From NCBI RefSeq assembly GCF_024594815.1, contig NZ_JANJOU010000009.1, forward strand, positions 1 to 64,000: a stretch of DNA of 64,000 nucleotides. The letters run 5' to 3'. The stretch comes from Roseomonas populi. Its GTDB lineage: Bacteria > Pseudomonadota > Alphaproteobacteria > Acetobacterales > Acetobacteraceae. Under the pieces are notes generated by a model that made no database searches, was not told where the DNA came from, and was given only the letters and a program-made list of their open reading frames with translations. This document shows positions 55,471-64,000 of the stretch, in pieces; position 1 is the first letter of the stretch, and each line of letters starts with the position of its first letter. The position numbers were made by a program, and so were the translations under genes.

Positions 55471-56807
55471 CAGGCAGCATCCTTGCGCGGCGCCACGCGC
55501 CAGCCGTCCAGCCGGTCCCGCAGCTGGTAGGAGAGGCCGACGAAGGGCAGGAACCAGGGATGCCCGGTGTAGAGCGGCTTCGTCGGGAAGGCGAGGCGCG
55601 CAAAGGCGGAGGGCTTGTTCGCCCCGCCCAGCATCGAAGCGGCTACGGCGGTGCCGAGATGCGTCATCGTCACCACGCCGCTGCCGTTGCAGGCCATGGC
55701 GTAGTGCACGCCCTCGTGCTCGCCCAGATGCGGCATCATGTCGAAGGCAAAGGCCACGTTTCCCTTCCAGGAATGCGTGATTCGCACATCCGCCAGGTCC
55801 GGGATCAGGTCCACCAGGAAGCGGTGCAGCGTGGCGCCGGAAGCGCGCGTGTCGGCGTTCACGAAGCTGGCGCGGCCGCCGAACAGGATGCGCTTATGAT
55901 CCGGCGAGGGCCGGAAGTAGTAGAGCACCTTCTTCGTGTCGCCATAGACGCGCAGCGTCGGCAAGGCCTTGCGGACGCGCTCCTCCCCGATCTCCTCCGT
56001 CGCGATCATGTAGCTCGCCACCGGGATCAGCCGGCGGCGGAACCAGGGCGCGGCGCCGCCGGTGTAGCCGTTCGTCGCGATCATCAGCCTGCGGGCGCGG
56101 ATGCGGCCGCGGCTCGTCTCCACCACGAAGCCACCGCCCGCATCGCGCGCGTAGCCCCGCATCTCCACCCCGCCCGCCAGCGTCGCGCCGTGGCGCGCCG
56201 CGGCGCCGGCCAGGGCGCGCACGTATTTCGCGGGGTGCAGCGATCCCGCGCGGCGCAGCATCATCCCGCCGAAGAAGCGGTCCGTCGCCACCTCCTCCGC
56301 CACGCGCTCCCGCGGCACGAAGAAGGCTTCCTCGGTGCCCGCGCTGTTGATGAGTTCGATTCGCCGCTTCAGCGTCTCCAGCGCCTTGGGCGCATGGGCG
56401 CCGACGAAACGGCCGCTGCGCACGTAGTCGCAGTCCAGCCCCTCGCGCGCGACGAAGGATTCGAAGTCCTCGAAGGCCCTCTCGCCCTCCTCCATCAGCT
56501 CGGAGACGTATTCCTTGCCGAAGGCCTCCGCGAGGTCGGAGCGCACCTTGCCGAGGCTCCCCGCCCCGCTCAGCGCGCCTCCGTTGCGGGAGGAGGCACC
56601 CCAGCCGATCGCCTCGCGATCAATCACCAGGGCCTTCACCCCGTTCCGCCCCAGCTCGATCGCGGCGGAGAGCCCGGCGATGCCGCCGCCGACGATCAGC
56701 GCCTCCACCTCATCCGGCAGGGCAGCACTGGCGGGCGGCGGCGGCGGTGCCGCTTCCCACCAGTAGGGGCGCTCGACAAATCCGGGGGCAAAGATGGCGT
56801 CGCTCAT
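55470..56807 (-). CDS. FAD-dependent oxidoreductase (gamma-glutamylputrescine oxidase/PuuB-like)
   Basis: A 445-residue DAO-family flavoprotein. The N-terminal extension contains YWWEAAPPPPP; FAD binds at ALIVGGGIAGLSAAIELGRNG, followed by GASSRNGGAL, the PuuB/OrdL pattern. HSWKGNVAFAFDMMPHLGEHEGVHYAMACNGSGV is the usual C-terminal block. The ATG at 56807 is preferred over an upstream frame extension. First gene of the eight-gene operon: it would oxidise a primary or secondary amine. Confidence 0.9.
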   Translation of the reverse strand: MSDAIFAPGFVERPYWWEAAPPPPPASAALPDEVEALIVGGGIAGLSAAIELGRNGVKALVIDREAIGWGASSRNGGALSGAGSLGKVRSDLAEAFGKEYVSELMEEGERAFEDFESFVAREGLDCDYVRSGRFVGAHAPKALETLKRRIELINSAGTEEAFFVPRERVAEEVATDRFFGGMMLRRAGSLHPAKYVRALAGAAARHGATLAGGVEMRGYARDAGGGFVVETSRGRIRARRLMIATNGYTGGAAPWFRRRLIPVASYMIATEEIGEERVRKALPTLRVYGDTKKVLYYFRPSPDHKRILFGGRASFVNADTRASGATLHRFLVDLIPDLADVRITHSWKGNVAFAFDMMPHLGEHEGVHYAMACNGSGVVTMTHLGTAVAASMLGGANKPSAFARLAFPTKPLYTGHPWFLPFVGLSYQLRDRLDGWRVAPRKDAA

Positions 56808-56845
56808 GCGACAGCAGCGTGACACCCCTCGCTGCCCGCCGCCCC

Positions 56846-56860
56846 ATACCAAATTGGTAT
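56846..56860. promoter_or_regulatory. LysR-type box upstream of the amine-catabolism operon
   Basis: ATACCAAATTGGTAT is a perfect inverted repeat (7 bp arms, central A) and carries the T-N11-A pattern of LysR-type binding sites. It lies 39 bp before the first gene of the leftward operon and 16 bp after the stop of the LysR gene. Binding by that regulator is inferred from proximity. Confidence 0.65.
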
Positions 56861-56876
56861 AGTGCCAGGGCCCGGC

Positions 56877-57830
56877 TTATGCCCCCGCCTTCACGGCCCC
56901 GGCCCCGCGAAGGTGCCGGTCCACCTCGGCCTTCACGCTGCGGACGGCGGCGCGGATCGCCTGCACCAGCAACGCCCGGCCGAAATTGTCCGGCGCCTCC
57001 TCGGGCCAGAGTAGCCGGTACTCCACCGTCACCGCCGGCTCAAAGGGCCGCAGCACCAGCCCGGCGGGCAGGAAGGGCGCGGCGGCGAAGGCGTCCACCA
57101 CCGTCACCCCCGCCCCCGCCGCGGCCATGGCGGCGGCGCCGGAGGTCATGCGGCACTCCGCCACCTCCACGGGGTGTGCGCCGCTGCCGTCCAGCGCGGC
57201 GTCCACCAGCGCCTGCCGCCCCTCCTCCCGCGAGAGGGCGATGTAGGCCTCCCCGTCCAGGTCGGCAGCCTGAACCAGCGGCAGCGCCGCCAGGCGGTGG
57301 CCCGGGGCCATGGCGCAGAAGGCCCGCGCCCGCGCCAGCAGAAGGCTCCGCACCCCCGGCACCGGCGGCGCGCCGGTGACAAGGCCCAGATCCGCCTGGC
57401 GCGTGGCCACCATGCCCAGCACCCCACCCACCGTGCGCGAATGCACGGCCAGCGCCTCCGGCCGCCGCAACTCGCCCCAGGCGCGGGCCGCCCGAGGCAG
57501 GACCGAGAGGGTGAGGAGCGGCACGGAGGCGACCACCACGCGGCGCGGCGCCCGGCGGCACAGGCGCTCCGCAAGGGCCGATATCTCCTCGATCCCGATA
57601 AAGACCCGCTCCGCCTCCTCGTGCAGCGCGTGGGCCAGGGCGGTGGGCACCAGCCGCCCGCGCACGCGCTCGAACAGGGGAAAGCCCGCAAGGGCCTCGG
57701 TCTGCGCGAGAAGGCGGCTTACGGCGGGCTGGGACACGCCGAGGAGCGCCCCCGCCCCCGTCGCCGTTCCCGTGCGCATGAGGGCACGGAAGACCTCGAG
57801 GTGCCGGAATTCCAGGGAACGCGCTGCCAT
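56877..57830 (-). CDS. LysR-family transcriptional regulator
   Basis: A 317-residue LysR-type regulator. The winged helix-turn-helix is EFRHLEVFRALMRTGTATGAGALLGVSQPAVSRLLAQTE; the effector-binding domain follows from residue 90. It lies upstream of the amine-catabolism operon on the same strand, with a LysR box in the 69 bp between. It is thus likely to control that operon and, because transcription runs through, may be partly cotranscribed with it. The C-terminus has a short Arg/Ala tail. Confidence 0.93.
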   Translation of the reverse strand: MAARSLEFRHLEVFRALMRTGTATGAGALLGVSQPAVSRLLAQTEALAGFPLFERVRGRLVPTALAHALHEEAERVFIGIEEISALAERLCRRAPRRVVVASVPLLTLSVLPRAARAWGELRRPEALAVHSRTVGGVLGMVATRQADLGLVTGAPPVPGVRSLLLARARAFCAMAPGHRLAALPLVQAADLDGEAYIALSREEGRQALVDAALDGSGAHPVEVAECRMTSGAAAMAAAGAGVTVVDAFAAAPFLPAGLVLRPFEPAVTVEYRLLWPEEAPDNFGRALLVQAIRAAVRSVKAEVDRHLRGAGAVKAGA

Positions 57831-57935
57831 GCGCCAGGGTCGTGGCGCGGCCGGCGGTGCGTCAAGCCGGCTTTACGACCAGGGAACCCTTCCGCCGGCG
57901 CAGCGTTGGCGCCTTGAATCTTCCCGGAGGAACGG

Positions 57936-58313
57936 ATGAGCGATCCACGCCGCGCAGGCTTCCGCAGCACCGCCCTGCTCACCGCGGGCACCGTGATCCT
58001 GGCCGGGCTGGCGGCCTGCGCGCCGGTGGGGCCCGGCCCCTACCAGCAACAGGCGGACTATGCCGGCTACGCCTGCCAGCAGGGCAGCGTGCAGGCTTGT
58101 CAGGACTACCAGGCGCTGGCCCCCGCCGCGAACGCGGAGACCTACCAGGCGCAGCAGAACGCCGCCGTCGGAACGGCCGTGGCGGCGGGCGTGGTGGGCG
58201 CGGTGGCGGGCGCAGCAATCGCCAGCAGCTCGCGGCGGGGCTACCGGCACCGCGGCTACTACCGGGATCGCGGCTACTACCGCGGGGGCCGGCACTACCA
58301 CCGCGGCTGGTGA
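57936..58313 (+). CDS. Glycine-zipper lipoprotein of unknown function
   Basis: A 125-residue predicted lipoprotein with a strong GGAGG site. The export signal ends with LAGLAACAP, giving lipidated Cys28. The middle has a small-residue membrane-like stretch (GTAVAAGVVGAVAGAAIASS), a glycine-zipper pattern; the C-terminus is Tyr/Arg/Gly-rich (GYYRDRGYYRGGRHYHRGW). Similar small outer-membrane lipoproteins are common in alphaproteobacteria. It converges on accA. Confidence 0.8.
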   Translation: MSDPRRAGFRSTALLTAGTVILAGLAACAPVGPGPYQQQADYAGYACQQGSVQACQDYQALAPAANAETYQAQQNAAVGTAVAAGVVGAVAGAAIASSSRRGYRHRGYYRDRGYYRGGRHYHRGW

Positions 58314-58338
58314 TCCCGGCGGGCTGGACCGGCCCGGT

Positions 58339-59295
58339 TCAAACCAAGCCGGTGCGGCCCATCTCCAGGAACTTCTCCCGGCGCCGCGCGCGCAGCGTGG
58401 CGCCGTCCAGGGCCAACAGCGGCTCCAGGCAGGCCTCGATCCGATCGCCCACGGTCGCGATCATCCCCGCCGGGTCGCGCTGGGCGCCGCCCATCGGCTC
58501 CGGCACCACGCTGTCCACGAGGTTGAGACGCTTCAGGTCCTCGGCCGTCAGCCGCAGCGCCTCGGCCGCCGTCGCGGCCTGGGCGGCGTCGCGCCAGAGA
58601 ATGCTGGCGCAGCCCTCCGGGCTGATCACGCTGTAGATGGAGTGCTCCAGCATCATCACCCGGTCGGCCGAGGCGATGGCGATGGCCCCGCCTGAGCCGC
58701 CCTCCCCGATGATGGTGGCGATGAAGGGCACCGGCGCCTCCAGCCCCGCCTCGATGGAGCGCGCGATGGCTTCCGCCTGCCCGCGCGCCTCCGCCTCCAC
58801 GCCCGGGAAGGCGCCGGCGGTGTCCACGAAGGTGAGGATGGGCAGGTTGAAGCGCCCGGCCAGCTCCATCAGGCGGCGGGCCTTGCGGTAGCCCTCCGGC
58901 CGGGGGCTGCCGAAATTGTGCGCGATGCGGCTTTCGGTGTCCGTGCCCTTCTCGATGCCCAGCACCATCACGTTGCGGCCGCGGAAGCGCCCCAGCCCGC
59001 CCACCATCGCCTGGTCGTCCGCGAAGGCGCGGTCCCCGGCCAGGGGCGTGAAGTCCTCGATCAGCCCGGCGATGTAGGCCAGGCATTTCGGCCGGTCCGG
59101 ATGCCGCGCCACCTGTGCCTTCTGCCAGGGGGTGAGCTTGGCATAGGTGGCGGCCAGCAGCTTCTCCGCCTTGTCGCGCAGCTTGCCGATCTCGTCCGCC
59201 ACGTCGATGCCACCGGCATCGGTGGTGCGGCGCAATTCCTCGATCTGGCCTTCCAGCTCGGCAAGGGGTTTCTCGAAGTCGAGGAAGTGGCGCAT
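58339..59295 (-). CDS. accA: Acetyl-CoA carboxylase carboxyltransferase subunit alpha
   Basis: A 318-residue AccA, which with AccD transfers the carboxyl group from biotin to acetyl-CoA at the start of fatty-acid synthesis. Start [21 protein letters not shown] is the family N-terminus; the frame extends upstream without sense. The blocks [35 protein letters not shown] and [14 protein letters not shown] are intact. It is divergent from a TctC gene. Confidence 0.97.
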   Translation of the reverse strand: MRHFLDFEKPLAELEGQIEELRRTTDAGGIDVADEIGKLRDKAEKLLAATYAKLTPWQKAQVARHPDRPKCLAYIAGLIEDFTPLAGDRAFADDQAMVGGLGRFRGRNVMVLGIEKGTDTESRIAHNFGSPRPEGYRKARRLMELAGRFNLPILTFVDTAGAFPGVEAEARGQAEAIARSIEAGLEAPVPFIATIIGEGGSGGAIAIASADRVMMLEHSIYSVISPEGCASILWRDAAQAATAAEALRLTAEDLKRLNLVDSVVPEPMGGAQRDPAGMIATVGDRIEACLEPLLALDGATLRARRREKFLEMGRTGLV

Positions 59296-59472
59296 CCAGG
59301 GGTCCGGTCCGAGGGCGCGGGGGGGATAGCAGGGGGTGGTCCGGGGGAAAAGGGCCGGGCACCGGGAGGCAGCCGCCGGTCCGGCACATGTCCTTGCCGT
59401 CATCTGCGCGGCGGCCCTAGGCTTCCATCCAACCGCCGGCCCGACATGGCGGATTTCCCGGAGGACCGTCCT

Positions 59473-60474
59473 GTGACGCAAGCGACCCGGCGCGCCCTAC
59501 TCGGCGCAGCCCTGGCCTCACCCCTTGTCCTGCCGCGCATCGCCCAAGGGCAGCCAGGAGGCCAGGGAGGCTTCCCCGACCGACCAATCCGCGTCGTCGT
59601 CCCCTTCTCCGCTGGGGGCACCACCGACATGCTCGCGCGCGTCTTCGCGCAGCGCATGAGCGAGGGGCTGGGACAGCCCGTGGTGGTGGAGAATCGCGCC
59701 GGGGCGGGCGGCTCGGTCGGCGCGGATGTCGTCGCGAAGGCGGCGCCGGACGGCTACACCCTCCTCTTCCACAACCTGACCTTCACCTCGACGACCACGG
59801 CCCTGCAGCTGGCCAACCGGTCGCCGCACGACATCGAGCGCGACTTCGCCCCCGTCTCCCTGGCGGCGAACGTGCCGATGCTCCTCGTCGCCGCGCAATC
59901 GGTGCCGGCCAGGGACCTGAAGGAGTTCGTCGCCTTCGCCAAGGCGCAGCCGGCCGGGCTGTTCTACGGCTCCACCGGCCCCGGCAGCATTATGAACCTT
60001 GCGGGCGAGGTGCTGAAGCGGGACGCCGCCATCAACATGGAGCACGTCCCGTTCCGCGGCGCCGCGCCGCTGGTGCAGGAGATGGTGGCGGGCCGCATCC
60101 AGTTCGGAGGCGACCAGCTCTCCACCGCCCTGCCGCATGTCCGGGGCGGAGCGCTGAAGCCCATGGCGACCCTGGCGGCCCAGCGATCCTCCGCGCTGCC
60201 GGACGTACCCACGGTGCGGGAGCAGGGGTTCCCCAACATGGAGCTGCGCGGCTGGAACGGCTTCTTCGCCCCGGCCCGTACGCCGGAGGCGGTGATCGCC
60301 CGCCTGCAGCGCGAGATCGCCCAGGCGGCCGCCCAGCCCGAGCTCCGGCGCCGCCTCGCCGAGGTGGGGGCGGAACCCGTGGGATCGCCCCCGGCGGAAC
60401 TGCGGCAGGCGGTGGCGGAGCAGGTCGCGCAAGTGCGGCCGCTGGTCGCGGAACTCCGGCTGCAGGTGGAATAG
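59473..60474 (+). CDS. TctC/Bug-type periplasmic substrate-binding protein
   Basis: A 333-residue TTT-family receptor. The GTG at 59473 has GGAGG 8 nt upstream and starts a twin-arginine-like signal ([21 protein letters not shown]); ATG 59446 is an in-frame alternative lacking such a site. Family blocks: [38 protein letters not shown] and [16 protein letters not shown]. An SDR gene starts 1 bp later, so the two are cotranscribed. Confidence 0.9.
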   Translation: MTQATRRALLGAALASPLVLPRIAQGQPGGQGGFPDRPIRVVVPFSAGGTTDMLARVFAQRMSEGLGQPVVVENRAGAGGSVGADVVAKAAPDGYTLLFHNLTFTSTTTALQLANRSPHDIERDFAPVSLAANVPMLLVAAQSVPARDLKEFVAFAKAQPAGLFYGSTGPGSIMNLAGEVLKRDAAINMEHVPFRGAAPLVQEMVAGRIQFGGDQLSTALPHVRGGALKPMATLAAQRSSALPDVPTVREQGFPNMELRGWNGFFAPARTPEAVIARLQREIAQAAAQPELRRRLAEVGAEPVGSPPAELRQAVAEQVAQVRPLVAELRLQVE

Positions 60475-60475
60475 A

Positions 60476-61219
60476 GTGGGCGTGATCGTCATCACCGGGT
60501 CCGGCCGCGGCATCGGGGCCGCCGCCGCCCGGCTCGCGGCCCGGCGCGGCCACGCCGTGGTGGTGAACTTCGCCGAGAGGGAGGAGAGAGCCCGCGAGGT
60601 CGTGCGCGACATCCTGGACGGCGGCGGGCGGGCCATCGCGGTGCGCGCCGATGTCTCGCAGGAGGCGGAGGTGAACACCCTCTTCGCCGAGGCGGACCGG
60701 GCCTTCGGGCCGCTGACGGGGCTGGTGAACAATGCCGGCATCACCGGCCCGGCCACCCGGACGGAGAGTTACGACGCGGCGACCATCCGCCGCATCCTGG
60801 AGGTGAACGTCACCGCCACCTTCCTCTGCACTCAGGCAGCGGTACGGCGCATGTCCACCCGGCACGGCGGCGCCGGCGGCGCGATCGTGAACCTCTCCTC
60901 CATTGCCGCCACCAATGGCGGCGGCGGGCAATGGACCGCCTATTCGGCGGCCAAGGGGGCGGTGAACAGCCTCACGGTCGGCCTGGCGCGGGAGCTGGGG
61001 CCGGAGGGCATCCGGGTGAACGCGATCCTGCCCGGGCTGATCGACACGGAGATCCATGCCGCTGCGGGCCTCGGCGATCGCCTGGCGACCATGGGGCCGT
61101 CCATCCCGATGGGGCGCGTCGGGACGGCGGAGGAATGCGCGGAGGCCATCCTCTGGCTCCTCTCGGGCGAGGCCGCCTACATGACCGGGGCACTGATCCC
61201 GATGACCGGGGGCCGGTAG
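60476..61219 (+). CDS. SDR-family oxidoreductase (3-oxoacyl-ACP reductase-like)
   Basis: A 247-residue classical short-chain dehydrogenase. Cofactor motif VIVITGSGRGIGAAAARLAA; NNAG in GLVNNAGITGPA; catalytic Ser in IVNLSSIAAT and Tyr-Lys in YSAAKGAVNSL; C-terminal MTGALIPMTGGR. GTG start directly after the TctC stop; a GTG 6 bp later is possible. It may act on the compound bound by the receptor; the substrate is not determinable. Confidence 0.92.
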   Translation: MGVIVITGSGRGIGAAAARLAARRGHAVVVNFAEREERAREVVRDILDGGGRAIAVRADVSQEAEVNTLFAEADRAFGPLTGLVNNAGITGPATRTESYDAATIRRILEVNVTATFLCTQAAVRRMSTRHGGAGGAIVNLSSIAATNGGGGQWTAYSAAKGAVNSLTVGLARELGPEGIRVNAILPGLIDTEIHAAAGLGDRLATMGPSIPMGRVGTAEECAEAILWLLSGEAAYMTGALIPMTGGR

Positions 61220-61223
61220 GCCC

Positions 61224-62111
61224 TCAGCCCCCGCGCGCCAGCGGGTGGTGCTCCTCCACCAGCGCGCGCAGCCGCTCCTCCAGCACCTGGGTGTAGATCT
61301 GGGTGGTGGCGATGTCCGCGTGGCCCAGCAGCACCTGCAGGCTCCGCAGATCCGCCCCCCGCCCCAGCAGGTGGGAGGCGAAGGAGTGGCGCAGCACGTG
61401 GGGCGAGACGCGCTCCGGGTCGATGCCCGCCGCCAGCGCCGCCTCCCGCAGCAGGTTGTTCAGCGTCTGCCGCGTCAGGTGCCCGGAGGCCCCGCGGGAG
61501 GGGAAAAGCCAGCGCGAGCCCTCCGGCGCCCCTGCCCGGGCGGCCTGCACCGCCTCCCGCGCGCGGGCGCTCACCGGCACCAGCCGCTCCTTCCCGCCCT
61601 TGCCGCGCACCGCCACGAGCGGGGAATCCGCCCGCAGCGCGGCCGCCGGCAGTTCCACCAGCTCGCTCGCCCGCAGGCCGGAACAGTAGAGAAGCTCGCA
61701 CACCGCCACGGCCAGGGGGGCCCGGCGTTCCGGCAGGCGGCCGGCCGCGGCGATCAACGCCTCCACCTCCGCCTCCCGCAGCGGGCGGGGCAGCAGGGCG
61801 GGCTTGCGCGGGCTGTCCAGCGCCTCGGTCGGATCATCCGTCCGCACGCCCTCCCGCGCCAGGAAGCGGTGGAACTGGCGCAGCGCGGAGAGGCGCCTGG
61901 CCGCGGTGCGGGGGGAAAGGCCGGCATCGGTCAGCCCGGTGACGTAGCGGCGCAGCGTCTCCGCGCTCATCGCCCCGGGCGTCTCCCCGGCCTTGCGGGA
62001 CGCGAAGCCGGCGGCGTCCTCCAGGTCGGCCTGGTAGGCGGCCAGGGTGTTGCGCGCGGCCCCGCGCTCGGCCGCCAGCATCTCCAGGAAGGCCTCGACA
62101 TGCCGGTCCAT
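61224..62111 (-). CDS. xerD: Site-specific tyrosine recombinase XerD
   Basis: A 295-residue tyrosine recombinase that resolves chromosome dimers with XerC at dif. ATG 62111 opens the SAM-like core-binding domain (RHVEAFLEMLAAERGAARNTLAAYQADLEDAAGF). Catalytic residues are seen in GLRASELVEL (Arg), RGKGGKERLVP (Lys), HVLRHSFASHLL (His238, Arg241), LGHADIATTQIY (His264, nucleophile Tyr273). Placement next to the shikimate genes is common in alphaproteobacteria and supports XerD over an integrase. Confidence 0.94.
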   Translation of the reverse strand: MDRHVEAFLEMLAAERGAARNTLAAYQADLEDAAGFASRKAGETPGAMSAETLRRYVTGLTDAGLSPRTAARRLSALRQFHRFLAREGVRTDDPTEALDSPRKPALLPRPLREAEVEALIAAAGRLPERRAPLAVAVCELLYCSGLRASELVELPAAALRADSPLVAVRGKGGKERLVPVSARAREAVQAARAGAPEGSRWLFPSRGASGHLTRQTLNNLLREAALAAGIDPERVSPHVLRHSFASHLLGRGADLRSLQVLLGHADIATTQIYTQVLEERLRALVEEHHPLARGG

Positions 62112-62125
62112 GTGCCGGCCGGGGG

Positions 62126-62272
62126 CTAGCGGGTGCCGAAGCGCTCGTTCGGCAGCACGCGCTCCACCGGCTCCTGCGAGACGCCGGGCGGGAAGGCACC
62201 CACGGCCAGCAGCGCCGCGATCAGGGCGCCGAGCAGAAGCAGCACGAGGAGCAGGAGGGGGCGTCGGAACAT
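62126..62272 (-). CDS. Small single-span membrane protein (48 residues)
   Basis: A short gene just upstream of xerD on the same strand, ending 14 bp before it. The product begins MFRRPLLLLVLLLLGALIAA and continues LLAVGAFPPGV: a positively charged N-terminus and one strong membrane span of about 22 residues. A short periplasmic-side tail follows (SQEPVERVLPNERFGTR). Third codon positions are strongly GC. The composition is unlike a chance frame. Function unknown; small proteins with a PVExVLPN-type tail next to shikimate genes seem familiar from related genomes, but this is from memory. Confidence 0.7.
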   Translation of the reverse strand: MFRRPLLLLVLLLLGALIAALLAVGAFPPGVSQEPVERVLPNERFGTR

Positions 62273-62359
62273 CAGGTAATCGGCTTCCCCAAAACGCGGC
62301 GACCGGGCTGTGGGCCACCCGGAGGACGCGGCGGCGGGGGTGTGCTAGCGTTGCGCGCC

Positions 62360-64000
62360 GTGTCACGCAACCTCGCCGATCCCCTCGTTTCCCAACCGGC
62401 CCCCGAGAAGGCCGCCGAAGCGCCCCCCATCCCCGCCGCGCCGCCGCCGCCCGGGCGGAGCATCGTGCTCGTCGGCATGCCCGGCGCGGGGAAGTCCGCC
62501 GTCGGCCGCCGCCTCGCCGCGCGGCTCGGCCTGCCCTTCCTGGACGCGGACACGGAGATCGAGAACGCCGCCGGCCTGACGGTGGCCGAAATCTTCGCCC
62601 GCTACGGCGAAGCCCATTTCCGCGATGGGGAGCGCCGGGTGATCGCCCGCATCGCCGCCGGCCCGCCCGTGGTTCTCGCCACCGGCGGCGGCGCCTATGT
62701 CGATCCCCGCACCCGCCGGGCGCTGCGGGAGGCCGGGGCCGTCACCCTCTGGATCCGGGCGGATATCCCCGTGCTGAAGCGCCGCATCGCCGGGCGCAGC
62801 AACCGCCCCCTCTTCATCGGGCGGGATCCGGAGGAGGTGCTGCGCGGCCTCATGGCCGCCCGCTACCCCTTCTATGCCGAGGCCGACCTCGCCATCGACT
62901 GCGGCGAGGACACTCCGGAGGTGACGACGGTTCGGGCGGAGCGCGCCATCACCGGCTGGCAGCGCCCGGCGCGCCTGCCCGTCGCGCTCTCCACGAATCC
63001 CTATGAGGTGGTGGTCGGCAGCGGGCTGCTGGCCCGGGCCGGCGGCCTGCTCTCGCCCCACCTGCCCACACGCCGGGTCGCAGTCGTCTCCGACGCCATC
63101 GTCCATGCCCTGCACGGCGCCACCCTGCGGGCCGGGCTGGAGGAGGGCGGCTTCGACATCCGCGCGGAGGTGACGGTGCCCCCCGGCGAGGGCTCCAAGC
63201 GCATGGAGATGCTGGAGGAGGTGCTGGAGCAGGTCCTGGCCGCCGGCGCCGATCGCGGCACCACCATCATCGCCCTCGGCGGCGGGGTGGTGGGGGACCT
63301 GGCGGGCTTCGCGGCTGCTGTTGCCCTCCGCGGCCTGCCTTTCGTTCAGATCCCCACCACGCTGCTGGCCCAGGTGGACAGTTCCGTTGGCGGCAAGACC
63401 GGGGTGAACCTACGGGCGGGCAAGAACCTGGCGGGCGCCTTCCACCAGCCCCGCATCGTGCTGGCCGATACCGGCGCCCTCGGCACCCTGCCCGCGCGGG
63501 AGCTGCGGGCGGGCTGGGGCGAGGTGGCGAAGCACGGCCTTCTCCAGGGCCCGCTCTGGGAATGGTGCGAGGCCTGCGGCCCCGCCGCCATGGCCGGCGA
63601 CCCGGAGGCGCTGCGCCACGCCGTGCTGGAATCCTGCCGCCTGAAGGCCGGCGTGGTGGTGGAGGACGAGTTCGAGACGGCGAAGGATGGCGGCCGCGCC
63701 CTGCTCAACCTCGGCCACACCTTCGCCCATGCCCTGGAAGCCGAGTGCGGCTACGACGGCACCCTTCTGCACGGGGAGGCGGTGGCGGTCGGCCTCGGCC
63801 TCGCCGCCGCCCTTTCCGCGCGGCTCGGCCACTGCGCCCAGGAATGGCCGGGGCGGGTGATGGAGCACCTGGCCGCTGTGGGCCTGCCCGCCCGGATCAG
63901 CGACCTGCCCCGCGTCTTCTCCGCGGAGGCGCTGATCGGGCGCATGAGGAAGGACAAGAAGGTGCGGGATGGCGCCATGCGCTTCGTGCTGCTGCGCGGC
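62360..64000 (+). CDS. aroKB: Fused shikimate kinase / 3-dehydroquinate synthase (3' end outside window)
   Basis: One uninterrupted frame of 547 codons runs to the window edge. Residues about 34-190 are shikimate kinase: Walker A GMPGAGKS (39-46), substrate Asp in PFLDADTEIE, and ATGGGAYVDPRTR. A linker ITGWQRPARLPVALS leads into 3-dehydroquinate synthase: ALGGGVVGDLAGFAAA, IPTTLLAQVDSSVGGKTGVN, and zinc ligands in WGEVAKHGLL, LNLGHTFAHALE and LLHGEAVAVG. No stop or start separates the two. The GTG start follows a weak ribosome-binding site and a Pro/Ala-rich lead of about 30 residues. Both act in the shikimate pathway. Confidence 0.93.
   Translation, partial: MSRNLADPLVSQPAPEKAAEAPPIPAAPPPPGRSIVLVGMPGAGKSAVGRRLAARLGLPFLDADTEIENAAGLTVAEIFARYGEAHFRDGERRVIARIAAGPPVVLATGGGAYVDPRTRRALREAGAVTLWIRADIPVLKRRIAGRSNRPLFIGRDPEEVLRGLMAARYPFYAEADLAIDCGEDTPEVTTVRAERAITGWQRPARLPVALSTNPYEVVVGSGLLARAGGLLSPHLPTRRVAVVSDAIVHALHGATLRAGLEEGGFDIRAEVTVPPGEGSKRMEMLEEVLEQVLAAGADRGTTIIALGGGVVGDLAGFAAAVALRGLPFVQIPTTLLAQVDSSVGGKTGVNLRAGKNLAGAFHQPRIVLADTGALGTLPARELRAGWGEVAKHGLLQGPLWEWCEACGPAAMAGDPEALRHAVLESCRLKAGVVVEDEFETAKDGGRALLNLGHTFAHALEAECGYDGTLLHGEAVAVGLGLAAALSARLGHCAQEWPGRVMEHLAAVGLPARISDLPRVFSAEALIGRMRKDKKVRDGAMRFVLLRG

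Noticed and set aside
61224..62111. Reading the tyrosine recombinase as a mobile-element integrase
   Set aside because: Length, motifs and position beside shikimate genes fit housekeeping XerD; no attachment repeats, tRNA or cargo genes are nearby.

Overview
The window comes from a GC-rich (roughly 70% by eye) alphaproteobacterium. The 5' end of a 16S rRNA gene at the left edge reads like Roseomonas or a close relative (Acetobacteraceae). Several orphan TctC-type binding proteins, dense head-to-tail operons with ATGA or GTGA overlaps, and the neighbour sets secA / parvulin / argJ and xerD / aroK-aroB fit that placement. All names are read from the sequence by motif recognition; no database search was run.

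Layout. 1-123: start of a 16S rRNA gene (minus), then a 550 bp leader/promoter region. 675-5042: SUV3-like RNA helicase, a TctC receptor and a TetR repressor. 5180-11262: an RND tripartite efflux operon divergent from the repressor, with three palindromes in the shared promoter. 11497-11964: two small proteins. 12306-18214: argJ and parvulin divergent from a flavodoxin-fold oxidoreductase and secA. 18326-22476: an uncharacterised protein, then a SsuABC/TauABC-like importer operon with a VOC protein. 22687-31549: TctC genes, an exported argininosuccinate-lyase-like protein, and an acyl-CoA catabolic operon (two acyl-CoA dehydrogenases, thiolase, CoA ligase) facing an IclR regulator with a strong palindromic operator between them. 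32581-34694: nucleoside deaminase, a small protein with a textbook terminator, and a PHB-depolymerase-family esterase.

34794-48934 is the most interesting part. It is a divergent pair of operons around a 333 bp control region. Leftwards: two sugar-nucleotide epimerase-like SDRs, a GT4 glycosyltransferase, a CgeB-like glycosyltransferase, a methyltransferase, a glycoside hydrolase-like protein whose barrel appears circularly permuted, a zinc-type alcohol dehydrogenase and a Gfo/Idh/MocA oxidoreductase. Rightwards: inositol-3-phosphate synthase, a histidine phosphatase, two more CgeB-like glycosyltransferases and a fusion of a phosphoribosyltransferase-like and a kinase-like domain. I infer a pathway for a small inositol-derived, methylated glycoconjugate; its product is unknown.

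48920-57830 is an eight-gene operon for import and oxidation of an amine or amino-acid-like compound (PotABCD-like transporter, two FAD oxidases, RidA, a degenerate M24 protein) next to a LysR gene and a LysR-type box. 57936-64000 holds a small lipoprotein, accA, another TctC, an SDR, xerD with a 48-residue membrane protein, and the start of a fused aroK-aroB gene that runs off the window. No tRNA, CRISPR array, insertion sequence or prophage was seen.
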